Assembly (NCBI RefSeq): GCF_022496765.1
Contig: NZ_VANV01000001.1
Location: forward strand, 124,001-188,000
Source: Acidaminobacter sp. JC074
Lineage (GTDB): Bacteria > Bacillota > Clostridia > Peptostreptococcales > Acidaminobacteraceae
Length of the DNA stretch: 64,000 bases
Reading direction: 5' to 3'
Shown: positions 42,090 to 50,142 of the stretch, piece by piece
Position numbering within the stretch: the first letter of the stretch is position 1
How the letters are laid out: each line of letters starts with the position of its first letter
Position numbers and translations under genes: made by a program
Notes under the pieces: model-generated
Told to the model about the DNA's origin: nothing
Database searches by the model: none
Seen by the model: only the letters and a program-made list of their open reading frames with translations

Positions 42090-42446
42090 TTATCCTACTT
42101 TCATTTCTGCTTCGATTTTCTCTATTATTTGGTCTGAAAAATGAACCTTCGCTTTTTCTACAATGCCCCTATCTTGCTTAAGCATCTTTAGGACATTCAT
42201 GGTGACAATTGACCGCACGTAATCATCACCTTCAAGTAACATGGCTTCAACGATTGTTACCAGTTTCTTGACTTCTTCAGTTGTTCGGGCATCTCTTAGC
42301 TTTTGACACAAGGGGCCACATATCTCTTCATCAAAGAAAATGTGTCCAAGAAACATACCGTTCAATTGAATATGCTCATCGATTTTTCTTTTCTGATCAG
42401 GAAAAGTCTGAACATACATGTCAATAAAATAATCCATTTTACGCAT
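42090..42446 (-). CDS. Hypothetical helical protein, 118 residues
   Basis: No family recognised. The protein is fully helical with hydrophobic-face repeats (TTEEVKKLVTIVEAMLLEGDDYVRSIVTMNVLKML), resembling the HEAT-like DUF7674-type proteins. AAAGGAAGAG sets the ATG at 42446; the longer frame to 42500 lacks a ribosome-binding site. It is co-transcribed with the nucleotidyltransferase-like gene 1 base downstream. Confidence 0.65.
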   Translation of the reverse strand: MRKMDYFIDMYVQTFPDQKRKIDEHIQLNGMFLGHIFFDEEICGPLCQKLRDARTTEEVKKLVTIVEAMLLEGDDYVRSIVTMNVLKMLKQDRGIVEKAKVHFSDQIIEKIEAEMKVG

Positions 42447-42539
42447 AGCTCTTCCTTTCTCTATTGTTACGATTATACCATAATTTCTCAGTTTATGCAC
42501 CTTTTGATGTATGACATAACAAAATGCTAGAATTAAACA

Positions 42540-44363
42540 TTATAGTGTCATATCATCCTTTAATGCGTCCTTGATATCTTCGTAGTTTATTTTAAAGTCT
42601 ATGATACCCGCAGCATATGGACCTATATCATAAGGGTTGTAGTAAATGCTAATGCCACCATCATAGAACCTAAAATTATAGTCATCTCTTTTAAAGTAAT
42701 TGATGATCTCTTCTTCAGACATAGTCGATAAGTCTACATATAATCTATTGTCATTTTCTGATACTTCAGCCATAGCCAAAGCAAGTACCTTATGATAATC
42801 AAGTTCTTCTTTAAACAGATCTTTTAAACTCACACTTTCACCACTTGAAAGATCATAAATATAAGTTGCCTCACCATAATTACCATGGGCAGCACCTAGA
42901 CCGTACCAATACCATGTTTGATCTATCTGGAGTTTACCATCTACTTCTTCAGCTCTAAATCCTAGGTTGGATATTGTTGAGTAAACACCTGATTCATCGA
43001 GTTCGCCTAGGCTGGTATCAAACTTCTGAGCCAGGTCTTCATTGATCTTGTCTTCAACATCACCATCTTTATAGGCAAGTTTTGGATAAAATACAGGATT
43101 AATCCCCGCAGACTTGTATTTGGTCAAAACACGACCTTCTGTTAACTTAATGATTTTTGTAGACTTCTTAATAACTTGCCAGTCCTTTATATAAAGCACC
43201 ATTGACCCATCATAGCTCGAATGTTCTGCAACAATCAGATCATCAACCATCCTAAAATCAAATGGTCCTTCCACATCTTCGACCATCATCTGCTCGCCAG
43301 TTTCTACATCAAGGAAGTAATATGAGTTACCATCATAAACATAGAATATAGAGTCTTTGATATGCTCTATGATATAATAGTCAAAACCTGTAACAGCTTT
43401 TGTCCTGTCAAAGATAGCCTTCTTATAAACATCTTCTGAGTATCTTTTATAGTCTAAGCCATAAAAATCATAGGCTTCAGCAACTGCGAAATAGTCCCCA
43501 GATAAAGGCTTGATGTCATAATAAAGAGGATCAATAATGATATTGCCTTTTTCATCTAATAAGCCAAATGCATAAGGCTGTCCGGTTTGTTTTTCAATGA
43601 TTTCATCCTTATTACCAACAACCACAAAATCATCTACTGGTAAAACATAATCAAAGGCTTGATCGGTTACCTGTTTGCCACCTCTCGATAAATAGTAATC
43701 ATCATTGATGCTATCATATGTAATCTCTATAGGCTTATCTATAGCAGAATAGAATGCCTTTTCATGAACATCGTTGTAAATACCCTCTAAGAGTATGGCC
43801 TGTTTGGTAATTGGATCAAAATAATAATCTTCTCCATCCTTGTAAATACTCAGAACATTCCCTTGATTATAGATATAATCACCTTGCTTAAGTTGTAAAA
43901 AAACTTGTCCACTTTCATCTAATATAACCGGTTCGTCATTAAGAGTCATCCCATACAACAAGCCCTTATTTGCCTGGTGAAGTGTCTTATATGCTTCAAA
44001 GGGAATAATCATTTGTCCCTCAGTATCAATAACACCCGCTAGGCCATCTAAGGAAACCACGGCGTAATCATTTTCAAAATAAGAAGCTTCATCAAACTGA
44101 TAGTCTACAATAACCCGGTTTAAATCTGAAGCATAAACATAGCCCCACATTTCTTTGTCATCAACCATCTTTGACATTGGCAGTAAGCTGTGTGCTTCTA
44201 CAGAGATGACCTCAGTTTCTGTTTCAAGATCATTACTTTCAGTGACTTCTTCTACTGTTTCTTCGTTAACTGCTTCTATTGTATTATTGGTCTTTACTTG
44301 AGCATTTTGTTGACACGACATCAAGCATAAGGCAAGACCTAGTATAATTAATTTTTTATGCAT
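42540..44363 (-). CDS. Lipoprotein with WG-type repeats and C-terminal DUF3298 domain
   Basis: 607 residues. The lipoprotein signal ends in ALCLMSCQQNA. A Glu/Val-rich linker precedes several WG-like repeats (MWGYVYASD, GLAGVIDTEGQMIIPFEAY, YAFGLLDEKGNIIIDPLYY). The last 210 residues match the DUF4163/DUF3298 pair found in RsiV-like anti-sigma proteins and deacetylase partners: YPKLAYKDGDVEDKINEDL and ISIYYNPYDIGPYAAGIIDF. Its job is unknown; a surface sensing or wall-binding role is plausible. Confidence 0.8.
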   Translation of the reverse strand: MHKKLIILGLALCLMSCQQNAQVKTNNTIEAVNEETVEEVTESNDLETETEVISVEAHSLLPMSKMVDDKEMWGYVYASDLNRVIVDYQFDEASYFENDYAVVSLDGLAGVIDTEGQMIIPFEAYKTLHQANKGLLYGMTLNDEPVILDESGQVFLQLKQGDYIYNQGNVLSIYKDGEDYYFDPITKQAILLEGIYNDVHEKAFYSAIDKPIEITYDSINDDYYLSRGGKQVTDQAFDYVLPVDDFVVVGNKDEIIEKQTGQPYAFGLLDEKGNIIIDPLYYDIKPLSGDYFAVAEAYDFYGLDYKRYSEDVYKKAIFDRTKAVTGFDYYIIEHIKDSIFYVYDGNSYYFLDVETGEQMMVEDVEGPFDFRMVDDLIVAEHSSYDGSMVLYIKDWQVIKKSTKIIKLTEGRVLTKYKSAGINPVFYPKLAYKDGDVEDKINEDLAQKFDTSLGELDESGVYSTISNLGFRAEEVDGKLQIDQTWYWYGLGAAHGNYGEATYIYDLSSGESVSLKDLFKEELDYHKVLALAMAEVSENDNRLYVDLSTMSEEEIINYFKRDDYNFRFYDGGISIYYNPYDIGPYAAGIIDFKINYEDIKDALKDDMTL

Positions 44364-44598
44364 AATAACCTACCTTTCTCTTATATGATACCCGAAGTTC
44401 TCCTTACTTTGTAGAAACTCATTTATTTTTAAGAGATTTATAATACTATAGTCAAGCTATTGGATAATCCCCTTTTTTGTTGTATATTGGAAATAGGAGA
44501 AATCCTGCTTTAGTGTAAATAAGCTGAATTTTCAGTTCAACCAACTGCTAATATCCCGAACAGCTATATGGAACTCAAACCATAATTTCACTAAAGAC

Positions 44599-44624
44599 AA
44601 AAGACCTGTTCTCACAGGTCTTTT
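44599..44624. terminator. Terminator after 294-residue gene
   Basis: AAAAGACCTGT-TCTC-ACAGGTCTTTT, 16 bases after the stop codon at 44641. I see nothing else in 44364-44598. Confidence 0.85.
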
Positions 44625-44640
44625 ACTTATTCTAATAAAA

Positions 44641-45525
44641 CTATTCTATTAAATCAAAGTGACTTCTAAAGTTAAAAAGTTCAACTATTTTATTGGCCTC
44701 ATCATGAGAGAACTCCAATCGCTCAAATATCTCTTTCTTATAGGCTACTGCCATCACTGCTTGGTCGATTTTTTTATAGTAAGACTTAACTATGACTTTT
44801 TTTACTGGTATTGATTCAAAGGATTCTCTTGCAAGCCTTACAGATACACTGACCATAATGTTCTTAAATACTTCCAGCTTAGCCTTGTCTGACATTTTTC
44901 TTGTCACAACTTGATTGTCTACCATAAGTTTTTCATACATAGGAATCAGCTTCTTATCCTTATGTCTGACCGAAAGTTCTAAAGTATCTTCCGATACTGT
45001 ATAATCAATGTCTATGCCCATCTTTTCTATTTCAGCATAAGGTCTATGAGTCTCAAGCCAGTATCTTAAAGCTGTTTCATCTTTTTTTTCCATGAGTCTC
45101 TGACAAGTTAAAAGCTCTTCATAATCCTTACTTCTTTCATTATAAGATTGATAGGCATCATGATAGTCTCTCTTATCTTTTTCCTTAGCAAAGTAAAGAT
45201 TGTCTTTTAACTGTTTAAGCTTATCACTATCTTTTTTAAATACTCTTTCATATAAGGACGGTTTAAAGTCTTTGATCTGCTTTCTATGAAGGTTTTCATG
45301 TTTTCTATTCTGCTCAGGTTCTTTGGGTCTTTCAAGTTCTGTAATGGCTTGATAAGTTGTCCCACTAAGGCCCCTATGAAAAGTCTGTATCATCTTCATA
45401 TAAGCTTCATAAGCTTGTAATTCTTTTTGGTCATTACCTACAGAATTTCTTAGCATTTGATACTTCACAACAGAGTCTCGGACGATTTCACGATCCTTAA
45501 ATACATCGTTTAAGTCTTTGTACAT
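44641..45525 (-). CDS. Hypothetical coiled-coil protein
   Basis: 294 residues, cytoplasmic and highly charged; I do not recognise it. Residues about 75-160 are strongly helical with KQLKDNLYFAKEKDKRDYHD-type heptads; the last 120 residues form a small alpha/beta domain (DYTVSEDTLELSVRHKDKKL, IPVKKVIVKSYYKKI). AAAGGAG lies 8 bases before the ATG. It is monocistronic with its own terminator. Confidence 0.7.
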   Translation of the reverse strand: MYKDLNDVFKDREIVRDSVVKYQMLRNSVGNDQKELQAYEAYMKMIQTFHRGLSGTTYQAITELERPKEPEQNRKHENLHRKQIKDFKPSLYERVFKKDSDKLKQLKDNLYFAKEKDKRDYHDAYQSYNERSKDYEELLTCQRLMEKKDETALRYWLETHRPYAEIEKMGIDIDYTVSEDTLELSVRHKDKKLIPMYEKLMVDNQVVTRKMSDKAKLEVFKNIMVSVSVRLARESFESIPVKKVIVKSYYKKIDQAVMAVAYKKEIFERLEFSHDEANKIVELFNFRSHFDLIE

Positions 45526-45631
45526 CTAATGTCTCCTTTTGAGTTTCTCAGGCTCATTTAATCATTTCAAGATTATTTTACATTAAAACCCATCTTTTTA
45601 AAAGACTGTTTGTGAAGATTCTAACAATAGT

Positions 45632-45661
45632 AAGAAAAAAAATAAGACTTCCGTCTTATTT
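45632..45661 (-). terminator. Terminator overlapping VanZ-like stop codon
   Basis: Minus-strand AAATAAGAC-GGAA-GTCTTATTT followed by eight T in all; the stop codon lies in the first arm. Confidence 0.88.
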
Positions 45662-46099
45662 AAAGGCTTTATAAAACATATAACCTAATACCAGGCCTAT
45701 GCCATTTAAAATAATATCATCTACATCAAACTGTCCTAAAGATAGAATCAACTGCATGATTTCGAAAAATAGTATTGTAGATAAACCAATAATGAGTACA
45801 TGTTTAAAACGCTTGCGTTTGGTAAGTGATGGTATAAAATAACCCAGAGGTACAAACCAAAGAATCTTTAAGCCCATGATCTTCATGGCTGGCTTAAAAT
45901 ACATCTCCATATAACCGCTAATATGCCTTAAAGGTATAAAATTGGCTGACTTCAAATTGCTTGCAACCCTATCGATACTTGCACTGGTCACACCAGCCTT
46001 TACAGCATCTAAGGACATACTAAAGAAAATCACCTTCAGTAGCAAAATAATATAAATGACAAAGAGTAACCAAAATAATGGTTTAGAGTTTTTTGACAT
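45656..46099 (-). CDS. VanZ-like membrane protein
   Basis: 147 residues with four to five transmembrane helices. The VanZ pattern is present: NLIP-like NFIPLRHISGY, LGYFIPSLTKRKRF, and the last helices with FEIMQLILSLGQFDVDDIILNGIGLVLGY. VanZ proteins are linked to teicoplanin resistance in one case, but most are uncharacterised. It is the last of three genes, 9 bases after the acetyltransferase. Confidence 0.88.
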   Translation of the reverse strand: MSKNSKPLFWLLFVIYIILLLKVIFFSMSLDAVKAGVTSASIDRVASNLKSANFIPLRHISGYMEMYFKPAMKIMGLKILWFVPLGYFIPSLTKRKRFKHVLIIGLSTILFFEIMQLILSLGQFDVDDIILNGIGLVLGYMFYKAFK

Positions 46100-46108
46100 A
46101 CCTACCCC

Positions 46109-46519
46109 TTAAAGTGTCCATCTGTATCTAATCTTTTTCTTTTCGCCTCTTTGGTACATATCATTATACTCAGGCACATCCACTTCTTCAATAAGTTGAG
46201 CACCAAGCTTTTCACATACACGTTTAGAAGCCATATTGTCAGGATTACAAGTGATAATTATATGTGTTAATCCTTTTTCTATAGCAATCTCTTTTAAGGC
46301 CATACAAGCTTGATAAGCATAATTGTTGCCCCTATAAGGCTCATCTATGGTGTAACCAAGATGACCACCATAATAAATGTTTTCATTGTCACCAATTCTA
46401 AGTGATAACTTGCCGATGACGGTCTCATCTAAAAAAATATCATATATAGTCGAAGGTACTAAACCTTTAGATACGTCTGCTTCGAATGTTTTGTAAACTT
46501 GAATTGAAATATTACTCAT
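46109..46519 (-). CDS. GNAT-family N-acetyltransferase
   Basis: 136 residues. LGYTIDEPYRGNNYAYQACMAL is the acetyl-CoA motif (with Asn-Asn-Tyr-Ala in place of the usual Gly-x-Gly/Ala), and IITCNPDNMASKRVCEKLGA is motif B. The substrate is unknown. It overlaps the small membrane protein gene by 8 bases. Confidence 0.85.
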   Translation of the reverse strand: MSNISIQVYKTFEADVSKGLVPSTIYDIFLDETVIGKLSLRIGDNENIYYGGHLGYTIDEPYRGNNYAYQACMALKEIAIEKGLTHIIITCNPDNMASKRVCEKLGAQLIEEVDVPEYNDMYQRGEKKKIRYRWTL

Positions 46520-46697
46520 TGTCTTTCATCACCTCTTTATAATTCTTGTAAAATCTAATTAATGTATATGTCATAACCATTGGTATGATGAACATTATTA
46601 GTCTGTTATTTGTATTGAGTCCATAGATAAACAACATGATCATGGCACAAATATAAAGAACAATTAATCCAATAGATTTTCTTAATGAATTCTCCAT
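46512..46697 (-). CDS. Small membrane protein, two helices
   Basis: 61 residues with two predicted transmembrane helices (about 8-27 and 31-50) and charged ends. The family is not recognised. It is the first gene of a three-gene operon with the acetyltransferase and VanZ-like genes, its end overlapping the acetyltransferase start by 8 bases. AGGAGG stands before the ATG. Confidence 0.7.
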   Translation of the reverse strand: MENSLRKSIGLIVLYICAMIMLFIYGLNTNNRLIMFIIPMVMTYTLIRFYKNYKEVMKDNE

Positions 46698-46729
46698 AAC
46701 AACCTCCTCTTAGAATTATACCTTTTAAG

Positions 46730-46769
46730 GCTATAAAAAGCAAAGAACCTAGATGATCAGTCTAGGTTC
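46730..46769 (-). terminator. Terminator of lrgAB operon
   Basis: Minus-strand GAACCTAGA-N7-TCTAGGTTC followed by TTTGCTTTTT, 36 bases after the lrgB stop codon. Confidence 0.8.
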
Positions 46770-46805
46770 GAGCTATGGGTAATTGTCTTTCGGTAAAACA
46801 ACTAC

Positions 46806-47471
46806 TTATATAAACAAGACATAAAGACTTGTTAATAACACAAATATAACACCCGTAAGTCCCATGGCAAGACCACTCATAGCGCCTGCTTGGCCACTCA
46901 TTTCCATGGCCTTTGAAGTACCAATACCATGTGAGGCAGAACCAATTGCGATGCCTTTGGCTATATCCGACTTGGTCTTAGCCAGTTTCATAATAATTGG
47001 CGCAATCGTTGCACCTAAGATACCCGTAATAATTACAACAATAACCGTGATGTCTGATAAACCACCTAACATGCTGCTGACTTCCATGGCCATTGGGGTT
47101 GTGATAGACTTTGGAATCAATGTTTTTATAAGTTGAAGATCCAAGCCAAACAAGGTGCCAAGACCTATGATGACTAAAACTGAGGATGATATGCTGACAA
47201 GTATCCCAATTACAATGGGAGCAAAGTATGTCTTAATAGCATCTCTATGTCTGTAAAGTGGTAAGGCTAAAAGGACCACAACAGGACCTAAAGCATCTCC
47301 AATGAGCTTGCCACCCTTTATATAAGTGTCATAATCAAGTGGTGTCCATATAATGGTCATGATTAAAAAAGCAACAGCTACCAAGACAGGATTCAGTAAA
47401 GGCGACTTAAATCTCTTTTTTAGCTGTAATGCTATTACATAATATACAAGCGTTAAAATCAAACCAATCAT
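46806..47471 (-). CDS. lrgB: LrgB-family membrane protein
   Basis: 221 residues, the usual LrgB/CidB length, with six or more transmembrane helices. Family segments are YDTYIKGGKLIGDALGPVVV, LPLYRHRDAI, PKSITTPMAMEVSSMLGG and the GIATSHGIGT-like IAIGSASHGIGTSKAMEM. It partners LrgA in a membrane complex implicated in pyruvate uptake and control of murein hydrolase activity. The start overlaps the stop codon of lrgA (ATGA). Confidence 0.93.
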   Translation of the reverse strand: MIGLILTLVYYVIALQLKKRFKSPLLNPVLVAVAFLIMTIIWTPLDYDTYIKGGKLIGDALGPVVVLLALPLYRHRDAIKTYFAPIVIGILVSISSSVLVIIGLGTLFGLDLQLIKTLIPKSITTPMAMEVSSMLGGLSDITVIVVIITGILGATIAPIIMKLAKTKSDIAKGIAIGSASHGIGTSKAMEMSGQAGAMSGLAMGLTGVIFVLLTSLYVLFI

Positions 47472-47824
47472 TTAGACCTCCCAACAAACTTATCAACTAC
47501 TTTAGCAGCCAACCACATTGAAAAAGCTGTCGAAACAAGTGTTATGACAGATATGGCTATAATCTCATCCTTGATTAATTCAAAATAGAGTAGAATAGAT
47601 ACACCAAATGGAATAAAGAACAAACTCATATGTTTCAGAAGATAATCTCCTGCAGTCTTTATATAGTCTACTGTTACAATTTTAAGTGATAAAAGGATAT
47701 ACAAGATGCCCATACCTATTAGATTTCCAGGGATAACTATAAAACTACTGATTAAATCGCTGATGATGCCTCCTACAAGGTAAATTGAGACAACCATGAT
47801 TAGGGTTACTATTACATTTATCAT
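47468..47824 (-). CDS. lrgA: LrgA-family holin-like membrane protein
   Basis: 118 residues with four transmembrane helices, matching LrgA/CidA: SSFIVIPGNLIGMGILYILL (P-x-x-x-G-M), DYLLKHMSLFFIPFGVSIL. It is the holin-like half of the LrgAB pair. No LytTR-type two-component regulator, the usual controller, lies nearby. AAGAAGG precedes the ATG by 5 bases. Confidence 0.9.
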   Translation of the reverse strand: MINVIVTLIMVVSIYLVGGIISDLISSFIVIPGNLIGMGILYILLSLKIVTVDYIKTAGDYLLKHMSLFFIPFGVSILLYFELIKDEIIAISVITLVSTAFSMWLAAKVVDKFVGRSK

Positions 47825-47862
47825 AATACCTTCTTTCTATCCTAAGATTATACATGAATACA

Positions 47863-47887
47863 AAGAAAAAAACTACCGTTGGTAGTT
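47863..47887 (-). terminator. Terminator overlapping stop codon of 166-residue gene
   Basis: Minus-strand AACTACC-AAC-GGTAGTT followed by TTTTTC. The stop codon is in the first arm. Confidence 0.85.
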
Positions 47888-48386
47888 ACGAAAATTTGGG
47901 TATGGCGCCATCAAAGTCATTCAATGACTTTGGAACAAAATCCTTGACCTCATTTTTTAATATCATCATCAGCATTTTCCAAGATGCCTTTGCTTCCACA
48001 GTTCGACCATTAAGTGCATAGTAGTCTGTTAAGAAATACAATCTCTTAATATCAGAAAGCTGCTTTTCATTAATTGAAGCATATTCTGAGATTGATTCAT
48101 AGAAATGTCTGTAATTCTTTTCAGTCACCTTTAAGTCAATCATGGCAATTAACATATCCCATAGATGATTACACTTACTGTATTCTCCATTGACCTCATA
48201 GGACTTAATCTCATTAAACACAACTTCAATTTCTTTGTATTCTGACTTTGTCATCTCCAGTTCATCCAAATGCATGGTTTTTGCAAAACTAGAAAAGTTT
48301 CTTTTTATACCTTTTACCTTAGAAAGCATATACCTCTTATCACCTACCAAATAACCTATTAAACGACTAAAAACACCTAGTTTCAT
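47886..48386 (-). CDS. Hypothetical helical-repeat protein, long partner
   Basis: 166 residues, helical, cytoplasmic, not recognised. It contains two copies of a motif also seen in the 78-residue protein upstream: KSYEVNGEYSKCNHLWDMLI and TDYYALNGRTVEAKASWKML, both of the form Y-x(3)-G-x(4)-[AC]-x(2)-[LS]-W, like a TPR. AGGC at 9 bases sets the ATG at 48386, which overlaps the upstream gene by 20 bases. The two proteins probably act together. Confidence 0.65.
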   Translation of the reverse strand: MKLGVFSRLIGYLVGDKRYMLSKVKGIKRNFSSFAKTMHLDELEMTKSEYKEIEVVFNEIKSYEVNGEYSKCNHLWDMLIAMIDLKVTEKNYRHFYESISEYASINEKQLSDIKRLYFLTDYYALNGRTVEAKASWKMLMMILKNEVKDFVPKSLNDFDGAIPKFS

Positions 48387-48603
48387 GTTTGCTTGCCTCA
48401 ATCATATCTGTAATTTCACACCAGATGGCATCACCCTTGGTTTTCATCCCCATATCATAATAAAGACCAGCCTCTTCTAGAAGGCTACCTAGATACTCTA
48501 TATCATGCTGGCTCATCATGTTTTGCAATGACTTAGAATCTATAAATCTACTTGCTGAATGTTTCATATTACTTGTCAACTCCTTATAAAGATCACTATT
48601 CAT
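48367..48603 (-). CDS. Hypothetical helical-repeat protein, short partner
   Basis: 78 residues, cytoplasmic, not recognised. It holds one copy of the shared motif: GLYYDMGMKTKGDAIWCEIT. The rest is helical (KSLQNMMSQHDIEYLGSLLEEA). It overlaps the next gene by 20 bases, which implies coupled synthesis. The upstream start is the ATG at 48603. Confidence 0.65.
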   Translation of the reverse strand: MNSDLYKELTSNMKHSASRFIDSKSLQNMMSQHDIEYLGSLLEEAGLYYDMGMKTKGDAIWCEITDMIEASKHETRCF

Positions 48604-48712
48604 CTTCTTGTCCTCTCAATCATACATCTTTATTATCTGAAAAATTTCGACTAATTGTGTGATTTAATGGTATTGTACAAATTTTTTATGTCCAAACTGT
48701 GTTCTAAATGTG

Positions 48713-48737
48713 AAAAACCTGCAAATTGCAGGTTTTT
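48713..48737 (-). terminator. Terminator overlapping AraC-family stop codon
   Basis: AAAAACCTGC-AAATT-GCAGGTTTTT, perfect 10-bp stem with A/T ends; the minus-strand stop codon lies at its start. Confidence 0.82.
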
Positions 48738-49572
48738 ATACGATGCTATGACAGCTAAGCTGAGCTTGTGTTTTTTCTGTAAAAGTCTTTCTCAATTCTG
48801 AAGGCGTCATGCCAAACCATTTTTTAAAGCGGTCAACCATATACTTATGATCCGAAAAGCCAACCAATGTTGAAATTTTGGTGATACAGACATCGGTTTC
48901 TGTTAAGTACTTAACCGACTTGCTGACACGTACATAATCTTTCATATAATTGTAAGTCCGTCCATATCTCTGTTGAATATCTTTTCTAAGATAATCATAA
49001 TTGAGTGACAAGTCTTCGCTAATTTCCTTTAAACTTCTCTGATTGGTAGACTTGAAATAACACTTATATATATTTCTGTACCTTGCAATCATCTTAGGTG
49101 TAAACATTTCATGTTGCCTGCCACAGGTAACATAGTTAAAATGATTGTTTAGTAAGTTAAATAGTTGTTTTAAATGTATATAGAGATTTCTTTCGTTTTC
49201 AAATACCCCAATACGTGTAATACTCTCTAATATTAATCGCAACTTCTTGTATAAAACAGGAAATTCGGATTCATATTTTTGAGAGTTTGCAACATAAAGT
49301 CTTGGTCCAATATGCCTGTCAAAGGGTCTGATCAAGTATCTATCAAGCCTTAGGAAAGTCACAAGATTATGGCCTTCAGTCTTTTCTAATAGAAAGGCAG
49401 TTCCTGCATGTATGGCAACAATATCCCCTACCTGCATGCACATGGGTTCTGCATCTTTTCTAATAATAACAGATCCTTCTAACACCTTGATAAAAATCAA
49501 GTCTGTTTCTAAAAACAGGGTCTTTTCCTCTATACTTATGTAATTTAATGATATACCTTTTTTATTTTCCAT
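48736..49572 (-). CDS. AraC-family transcriptional regulator
   Basis: 278 residues. The N-terminal half is a cupin-like sensor (FLETDLIFIKVLEGSVII, GDIVAIHAGTAFLLEKTEG). The C-terminal two-HTH domain (about 180-275) has SLKEISEDLSLNYDYLRKDI and ITKISTLVGFSDHKYMVDRFKKWFGMTPSELR. The effector is unknown. GAGGAG sets the ATG at 49572. It is divergent from the MarR-MATE operon but the operator in that gap belongs to MarR; its target is not evident. Confidence 0.87.
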   Translation of the reverse strand: MENKKGISLNYISIEEKTLFLETDLIFIKVLEGSVIIRKDAEPMCMQVGDIVAIHAGTAFLLEKTEGHNLVTFLRLDRYLIRPFDRHIGPRLYVANSQKYESEFPVLYKKLRLILESITRIGVFENERNLYIHLKQLFNLLNNHFNYVTCGRQHEMFTPKMIARYRNIYKCYFKSTNQRSLKEISEDLSLNYDYLRKDIQQRYGRTYNYMKDYVRVSKSVKYLTETDVCITKISTLVGFSDHKYMVDRFKKWFGMTPSELRKTFTEKTQAQLSCHSIV

Positions 49573-49647
49573 ATTACTCCTCACCCCTACACTATAACAT
49601 TTAGTTTATAACTAAATAATAGACTTTTTTAAATTTTAATATTTATA

Positions 49648-49686
49648 TTGATTGCGCTCGCAACTAATAGTATAATAGTTGCGAGC
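49648..49686 (+). promoter_or_regulatory. MarR operon promoter with overlapping 11-bp inverted repeat
   Basis: -35 TTGATT (49648-49653), 17-bp spacer, -10 TATAAT (49671-49676). GCTCGCAACTA (49656-49666) and TAGTTGCGAGC (49676-49686) form a perfect 11-bp inverted repeat around the -10 box, an excellent operator for the MarR protein encoded next. Confidence 0.85.
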
Positions 49687-49704
49687 ACAACTAAAGGAGG
49701 TATA

Positions 49705-50142
49705 ATGAATCCATCTATAGGCAAGTATTTTTCTAGTATTTATAGAACACAATGCGTATATATCAATCACTTATGCAAAGACCTGGGTTTTGGTTCTAGC
49801 CAATATATCTATTTATTAAAGATAGAAGAATTTCCAGGTATCACTCAAAAGGACCTTTCTAATCTGGTTCTTATCGATAAGGCCAACACCAATAGGGCTT
49901 TAAAAAAGTTAAATGAACTTGGTTTGGTAATCATGAAATCAGATGAAAATGACTTAAGAGTCAAAAGAAATTATTTAACAGATAAGGGTACCGCGATTGT
50001 CAAGGAATTAAGAAAAAGACTCGACACACTCAGTAAGCTTTTTAGACAAGGCACTACTGATGAAGAAATGCAGATATTTTTAAAGGTCGTCCAGCAAATG
50101 GAGGATAACATTATATCTGCAGTTAAGGAGGAAAATGGCTAG
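49705..50142 (+). CDS. MarR-family transcriptional regulator
   Basis: 145 residues with a winged HTH: PGITQKDLSNLVLIDKANTNRALKKL and LNELGLVIMKSDENDLRVKRNYLTDKG. AAAGGAGG sets the ATG at 49705; the frame upstream to 49648 reads through the operator. It is co-transcribed with a MATE transporter (8-base overlap), the arrangement of a self-regulated drug-efflux operon such as mepRA. Confidence 0.9.
   Translation: MNPSIGKYFSSIYRTQCVYINHLCKDLGFGSSQYIYLLKIEEFPGITQKDLSNLVLIDKANTNRALKKLNELGLVIMKSDENDLRVKRNYLTDKGTAIVKELRKRLDTLSKLFRQGTTDEEMQIFLKVVQQMEDNIISAVKEENG

Noticed and set aside
41540..42446. Toxin-antitoxin pair
   Set aside because: A nucleotidyltransferase-like gene preceded by a small helical gene suggested it, but the small protein has no DNA-binding motif or antitoxin features and no known pair fits.
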